From the NCBI GenBank assembly GCA_937896115.1, contig CALBLB010000003.1, forward strand, positions 1 through 10,521: a DNA stretch of 10,521 bases. The letters run 5' to 3'. The stretch's first letter is position 1. Every line of letters begins with the position of its first letter. This DNA is from an uncultured Succinatimonas sp. GTDB lineage: Bacteria > Pseudomonadota > Gammaproteobacteria > Enterobacterales > Succinivibrionaceae. The position numbers and the translations under genes were made by a program. Shown in pieces: positions 8,106 to 10,521 of the stretch. Under the pieces are notes generated by a model. It had not been told where the DNA came from. It ran no database searches and saw only the letters and a program-made list of their open reading frames with translations.

Positions 8106-8112
8106 AAGGTGA
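8106..8112 (+). promoter_or_regulatory. Ribosome binding site setting the cheW ATG start
   Basis: The sequence aaggtga lies 5 bases before ATG 8118. An in-frame GTG at 8109 falls inside this site, so the ATG is the better start. Confidence 0.75.
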
Positions 8113-8117
8113 AGATC

Positions 8118-8633
8118 ATGACTAATGCAGAGAATTCCAATCGTAGCGGTTTAGCCGAAACAGCTAAGAAAAGTGAAGGCGAGCTCAAACGTTGGGTTAC
8201 CTTCCGTCTTGGACAGGAGCTTTACGGCGTAAACGTGATGCAGGTGCGAGAAGTATTGCGTTATACGGATATTGCCCCGGTTCCCGGAGCTCCTTCCTAT
8301 GTTCTTGGGATCATAAATTTGCGTGGCAACGTAGTAACGGTAATGGATACCCGCATGCGCTTTGGCTTACCTTCTGCAGAGGTTACCGATAATACCCGTA
8401 TTATGATCATAGAATCTGACAATCACGTAGTTGGTATCCTGGTGGATTCAGTTGCAGAAGTTGTTGATCTTAATACCAATGATATTGACGATACGCCTAA
8501 TGTCGGTACTGAAGACAGTGCCAAATTCATCAGCGGCGTATGCAACCGCGATGAGGATCTGCTGATCCTGATAGATTTGACTAAATTGCTTTCTGATCAG
8601 GAGTGGGAAGAGGTTTCTGCCATCAACGGATGA
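8118..8633 (+). CDS. cheW: CheW, coupling protein of receptor-kinase arrays
   Basis: CheW joins chemoreceptors to the P5 domain of CheA and builds the hexagonal array. From the ATG at 8118 it is 171 aa. A short polar N-terminal extension of about 22 residues precedes the CheW domain (about 24-163). Recognisable parts are VTFRLGQELYGVNVMQVREVL, PVPGAPSYVLGIINLRGNVV, the Arg after the first strand pair of NLRG, ILVDSVAEVV and LILIDLTKLL. All the usual CheW blocks are present and nothing looks damaged. This is a canonical single-domain CheW, distinct from the divergent CheW-like domain of ParP just upstream, so the operon encodes three CheW folds in all (CheA P5, ParP and CheW). The DUF2802 gene starts 17 bases after its stop. 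Confidence 0.97.
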   Translation: MTNAENSNRSGLAETAKKSEGELKRWVTFRLGQELYGVNVMQVREVLRYTDIAPVPGAPSYVLGIINLRGNVVTVMDTRMRFGLPSAEVTDNTRIMIIESDNHVVGILVDSVAEVVDLNTNDIDDTPNVGTEDSAKFISGVCNRDEDLLILIDLTKLLSDQEWEEVSAING

Positions 8634-8650
8634 AACTGAAGTAGGCCTTC

Positions 8651-9328
8651 ATGTTCCCTTATTTTGATCTTTCTTTAACTCTGATAATTTGCGTAGCACT
8701 GATAATATTGGTGCTCGTTTTGGTGTCGTTCGTTCTGAATGCCAGAAGAGCTTCTGCCCTTGAAGATCGCTTGGATCTTTTGGAAAAAAATTTGGCAAAA
8801 AGCACTGAGGAAAAAGAGCAACTGCTTCGTAACGCCGAAGAGTCAGAGAAGAAAAGACAGATCTTGGAACGTACTTGCGCCTATTTGAGTGATCAGGCTC
8901 AGCAATGCGTTGACAGATTCGCAGGCATTGAAGCTAAATCCAATGATTTTTCTACCAAGTTTGAAGAGATCAACGGAATATTACAAAAAATCACTAAAGA
9001 GCTTGATGATTTTAAGACTTCAAAGGCATCTATAGATGCGTCCGGTGCAGATGCTGAGTCTGAGCATTCGGCATTAAACAATGCCAAAAAACTGTTAAAG
9101 CAAGGGTTTGACGAGAATGAAGTTTCTTTGCAGACCGGCTTGCCCGCAGGAGAGGTGGATATGATCTCAAGAATGCTTGCACCGTATCCTGAGCATGAAA
9201 AAACCGCAGACACCGCGCTTTCGCAAAGTTCTGCGGTTTTATCTAGAGAGCCTGTAAGGCATAAGACGGCATCCTTAAGGGCTCGCAGTGCCTACGGGAT
9301 GAACTCTTCACTACGCAGGCAACGTTGA
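8651..9328 (+). CDS. DUF2802 membrane-anchored coiled-coil protein
   Basis: This gene belongs to the DUF2802 family that commonly closes this chemotaxis cluster after cheW in Pseudomonas-type genomes; its function is not known to me. A membrane helix spans about 8-30 (LTLIICVALIILVLVLVSF) with basic residues after it (NARR), suggesting an inner-membrane anchor with the rest in the cytoplasm. A charged coiled coil follows (about 35-75) and a second helical part at about 98-123. The conserved block at 143-176 (NAKKLLKQGFDENEVSLQTG, then LPAGEVDMISRML) resembles a small helix-turn-helix. After about residue 182 comes a basic, Ser/Arg-rich tail that I do not recognise. The DNA for residues 184-197 is also a strong hairpin that suits a terminator for the opposing genes. 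The start is preceded only by a weak site (agtagg). The stop lies one base from the stop of the convergent hsp20 gene. Confidence 0.85.
   Translation: MFPYFDLSLTLIICVALIILVLVLVSFVLNARRASALEDRLDLLEKNLAKSTEEKEQLLRNAEESEKKRQILERTCAYLSDQAQQCVDRFAGIEAKSNDFSTKFEEINGILQKITKELDDFKTSKASIDASGADAESEHSALNNAKKLLKQGFDENEVSLQTGLPAGEVDMISRMLAPYPEHEKTADTALSQSSAVLSREPVRHKTASLRARSAYGMNSSLRRQR
9198..9240 (-). terminator. Intrinsic terminator for the hsp20 pair, inside the DUF2802 gene
   Basis: A perfect 11-bp inverted repeat (AAAACCGCAGA at 9200-9210, TCTGCGGTTTT at 9230-9240) encloses a 19-base loop. Read on the minus strand the hairpin ends in six T (A-run at 9198-9203), the classic Rho-independent form. Read on the plus strand only four T follow. 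It lies about 120 bases past the last hsp20 stop and inside the translated end of the DUF2802 gene. The gap between the two converging genes is one base, so no terminator could fit there. Confidence 0.68.
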
Positions 9329-9329
9329 A

Positions 9330-9779
9330 TTAGTTAATGCTGATCTGCTTGCCTTGGGATTTGGTTGTCTTCTTGAGGCTGATATCCAACTCACCATTGG
9401 CAAAGGCAGCATTGATCCCTTCAGGATCTACATCTTCAAACTTGAAGCTGCGACTGTAAGTACCTTCCGTACGTTCGTGCATGATGAAACCGTCTTTACC
9501 GTTTTCATTTTTCTCAAACTTGCGCTCGGCACTGATGGTCAAGACGCCGTCGTTAAAGTCTACCTTGATATCTTCCTTCTTGATCCCCGGCATATCGGTC
9601 TTCAACTGATAATGATCTCCTTTATCAAGCACATCGGTACTCAAGGTAAGTTCATGATCCTGATCTGCTCTTCTGCCGTTTCCGAAGAAATCGATATCGC
9701 ACAAAGGACGATTAAACAGATCCAAGACGGTAGGACGATATTGATTGTTGAACTGATGCATCTTATTCTTGTTTGACAT
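9330..9779 (-). CDS. Hsp20/alpha-crystallin small heat shock protein, downstream copy
   Basis: This is a small heat shock protein (149 aa), an ATP-independent holdase that keeps unfolded proteins soluble until DnaK or ClpB takes them. The alpha-crystallin domain spans about 48-137 (TDVLDKGDHYQLKTDMPGI, then DGVLTISAER and ANGELDISLKK), including the conserved G-x-L of strand 9 (NGELDI). The short tail carries the I-x-I motif (KQISIN), which docks neighbouring dimers into oligomers. The N-terminus shares LDLFNRPLCDID with the copy upstream. It does not look like enterobacterial IbpA/IbpB in its N-terminus, so I give no ibp symbol. The start ATG has ggag 8 bases upstream. It lies 60 bases after the other hsp20 stop and is probably cotranscribed with it. 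A small stem (9794-9808) sits just before its ribosome site. Confidence 0.96.
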   Translation of the reverse strand: MSNKNKMHQFNNQYRPTVLDLFNRPLCDIDFFGNGRRADQDHELTLSTDVLDKGDHYQLKTDMPGIKKEDIKVDFNDGVLTISAERKFEKNENGKDGFIMHERTEGTYSRSFKFEDVDPEGINAAFANGELDISLKKTTKSQGKQISIN

Positions 9780-9793
9780 TTTCGTAACTCCAC

Positions 9794-9808
9794 TGCGTAT
9801 TTAACGCA
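9794..9808 (-). promoter_or_regulatory. Small stem-loop ahead of the downstream hsp20 ribosome site
   Basis: On the minus strand TGCGT and ACGCA pair around a 5-base loop (TAAAT), a few bases before the ggag site of the 9330-9779 gene. The stem is short and does not cover the ribosome site, so any regulatory role is speculative. Confidence 0.3.
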
Positions 9809-9839
9809 AAATCTTTAAAACCCTAGGTAAATTTACAAA

Positions 9840-10280
9840 TTAGTGAATGCAGATCTGTTTGCCTTGTTGCTTAGTCTGCTTCTTCAAACGTATGTCAAGT
9901 TCACCGTTGGCAAAGGCTGCATCTATATTTTCAGGATCTACATCTTCAAACCTGAAACTGCGGCTGCATGAGCCTTCTGAACGTTCATGCATAATGAAAC
10001 CGCTCTTTTCGTTTTCTTTCTTCTCAAATTTACGCTCTGCACTGATGGTCAAGACGCCGTCTTTGAAATCAACTTTGATGTCATCTTTTTTCACACCGGG
10101 CAACTCTGTCTTCAGTTGATAACTGTCGCCTTTATCGATCACATCGGTTTTCATTGATTGAAAATTATTTACATTATCACTACCAAGCAGGTCGATGTCA
10201 CATAACGGACGATTAAATAAATCAAGGATAGTAGGATAATAATTTCTGTTCCAATTCATTGCTTTAATATTGTTTTTCAT
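9840..10280 (-). CDS. Hsp20/alpha-crystallin small heat shock protein, promoter-proximal copy
   Basis: This second small heat shock protein (146 aa) is a paralogue of the next gene. Over the aligned last 102 residues I count about 81 identities. Visible parts: N-terminal LDLFNRPLCDID, crystallin core from TDVIDKGDSYQLKTELPGV through DGVLTISAER to ANGELDIRLKK, and the tail motif KQICIH carrying I-x-I. The copies differ most between residues 30 and 45. This copy has an added Cys in the core (EGSCSRS) and one in the tail (ICI). The start ATG is preceded on the minus strand by aaggag at a good distance (10287-10292). The in-frame ATG eight codons later has no such site. It is the first gene of the pair, so the promoter region at 10281-10521 drives it. 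sHsps often work as mixed oligomers, so the two may coassemble. Confidence 0.96.
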   Translation of the reverse strand: MKNNIKAMNWNRNYYPTILDLFNRPLCDIDLLGSDNVNNFQSMKTDVIDKGDSYQLKTELPGVKKDDIKVDFKDGVLTISAERKFEKKENEKSGFIMHERSEGSCSRSFRFEDVDPENIDAAFANGELDIRLKKQTKQQGKQICIH

Positions 10281-10292
10281 TTTTATCTCCTT

Positions 10293-10342
10293 GGTAATTG
10301 TTCTCTTTCTTTTTACACTTTGTTAAGTGTGGTCTGATTACC
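10293..10342 (-). promoter_or_regulatory. Nested stems in the hsp20 5' leader
   Basis: In the predicted leader RNA an outer stem (GGUAAU with AUUACC, 10337-10342 and 10293-10298) encloses an inner hairpin (ACACUU-AACA-AAGUGU, 10315-10330). The outer stem ends directly against the aaggag ribosome site at 10287-10292. Small heat shock genes are often under RNA thermometers, so this is a candidate, but the ribosome site itself is not clearly paired here. Confidence 0.35.
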
Positions 10343-10375
10343 GAATTTAAAGTTTTTTGCAAATTCTTTTCATCT

Positions 10376-10404
10376 TTTATATTGTTTATTGAAATACTTG
10401 GAAA
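10376..10404 (-). promoter_or_regulatory. Possible sigma-70 type promoter of the hsp20 pair
   Basis: On the minus strand TTTCCA (10399-10404) and TATAAA (10376-10381) are 17 bases apart, matching the -35 and -10 consensus at 4/6 and 5/6 positions. Transcription would begin near 10369, giving a leader of about 90 bases. I found no sigma-32 pattern (CTTGAA with CCCCAT) and no CIRCE inverted repeat, which is odd for a heat shock gene. The region is AT-rich, so chance matches are likely. Confidence 0.4.
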
Positions 10405-10409
10405 TATTG

Positions 10410-10425
10410 ATCTGCAGTTGCAGAT
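10410..10425. repeat. 16-bp palindrome beside the hsp20 promoter
   Basis: ATCTGCA and TGCAGAT form perfect 7-base arms around GT. It lies 5 bases upstream of the putative -35 on the minus strand, a typical place for an activator or operator site. No regulator is known to me for this exact word. Confidence 0.4.
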
Positions 10426-10521
10426 TGTGATGTATAAACTGGAAAATTTTGGACATGATCACATTTTTAAATTGAGATCGCGATCAGTTAACCTTTTGAA
10501 AATCAGGAGTTAAATTCAAAA

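Larger units (their letters stand above)
10281..10521. other. Non-coding region upstream of the hsp20 pair to the window edge
   Basis: This AT-rich stretch of 241 bases holds the leader, promoter and palindrome described separately, plus a perfect 10-base palindrome GATCGCGATC at 10476-10485. I see no convincing gene, tRNA or other RNA gene in it. A 71-codon plus-strand frame here is Phe/Leu/Ile-rich as AT-rich DNA gives by chance and has no ribosome site. Confidence 0.6.

Noticed and set aside
8109..8117. GTG start for cheW
   Set aside because: The codon is part of the ribosome site for ATG 8118.
9354..9776. A 140-codon plus-strand frame covering almost all of the downstream hsp20 gene
   Set aside because: It is the mirror of a certain hsp20 gene, has no ribosome site and resembles no protein I know; a similar open frame lies over the upstream hsp20 copy, as expected from shared codon use.
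10298..10513. A 71-codon plus-strand frame upstream of the hsp20 pair
   Set aside because: Low-complexity Phe/Leu/Ile product of AT-rich DNA, no ribosome site, and it covers the leader and promoter of the opposite gene.
1..10521. Search for parS sites, CRISPR arrays, insertion sequences, tRNA genes
   Set aside because: I found no parS-like palindrome, no regularly spaced repeats, no transposase and no tRNA-like cloverleaf by eye.

Overview
The window is a chromosomal flagellar chemotaxis locus from a polarly flagellated gammaproteobacterium, followed by two convergent small heat shock genes. Gene order is the Pseudomonas/Shewanella/Vibrio type: cheZ, cheA, cheB, a MotC/MotD stator pair, parC (ParA-like), parP, cheW and a DUF2802 protein. 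With the moderate, slightly AT-leaning base composition, this fits a gammaproteobacterium outside the enterics. My best guess is Aeromonadales, possibly Succinivibrionaceae, but that comes from gene order and general impression, not from any comparison I could run.

Positions 1-9328 hold nine plus-strand genes, tightly packed apart from a 90-base gap before cheW. The 3' end of cheZ (CheY-P phosphatase) comes first, its 5' part lying outside the window. Then cheA (histidine kinase) and cheB (methylesterase). motC and motD encode the proton- or sodium-driven stator. parC and parP overlap by one base. cheW and the DUF2802 gene close the cluster. CheA, CheW and receptors form the signalling array, CheA phosphorylates CheY and CheB, CheZ removes the CheY phosphate, and the stator turns the motor. 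ParC and ParP are known in Vibrio to place and hold chemotaxis arrays at the cell pole. The CheA here lacks a recognisable P2 domain and carries the long linker with two acidic helices that in Vibrio is called LID and binds ParP/ParC.

Positions 9330-10280 hold two minus-strand Hsp20/alpha-crystallin genes in tandem. They are about 79% identical over their last 102 residues and look like a duplication. The first stop codon of this pair is one base from the DUF2802 stop codon, so there is no room between the converging units. A strong hairpin with a T-tract in the hsp20 direction sits inside the end of the DUF2802 gene instead. Upstream of the hsp20 pair (10281-10521) there is no gene; it holds a plausible promoter, a 16-bp palindrome and a nested stem structure just ahead of the Shine-Dalgarno.

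I do not see a wholly new system. The points most worth following are the overprinted terminator, the CheZ/FliM-like acidic helices recurring in CheA, ParC and ParP, the very long disordered regions in MotD and ParP, and the structured leader of the hsp20 pair.
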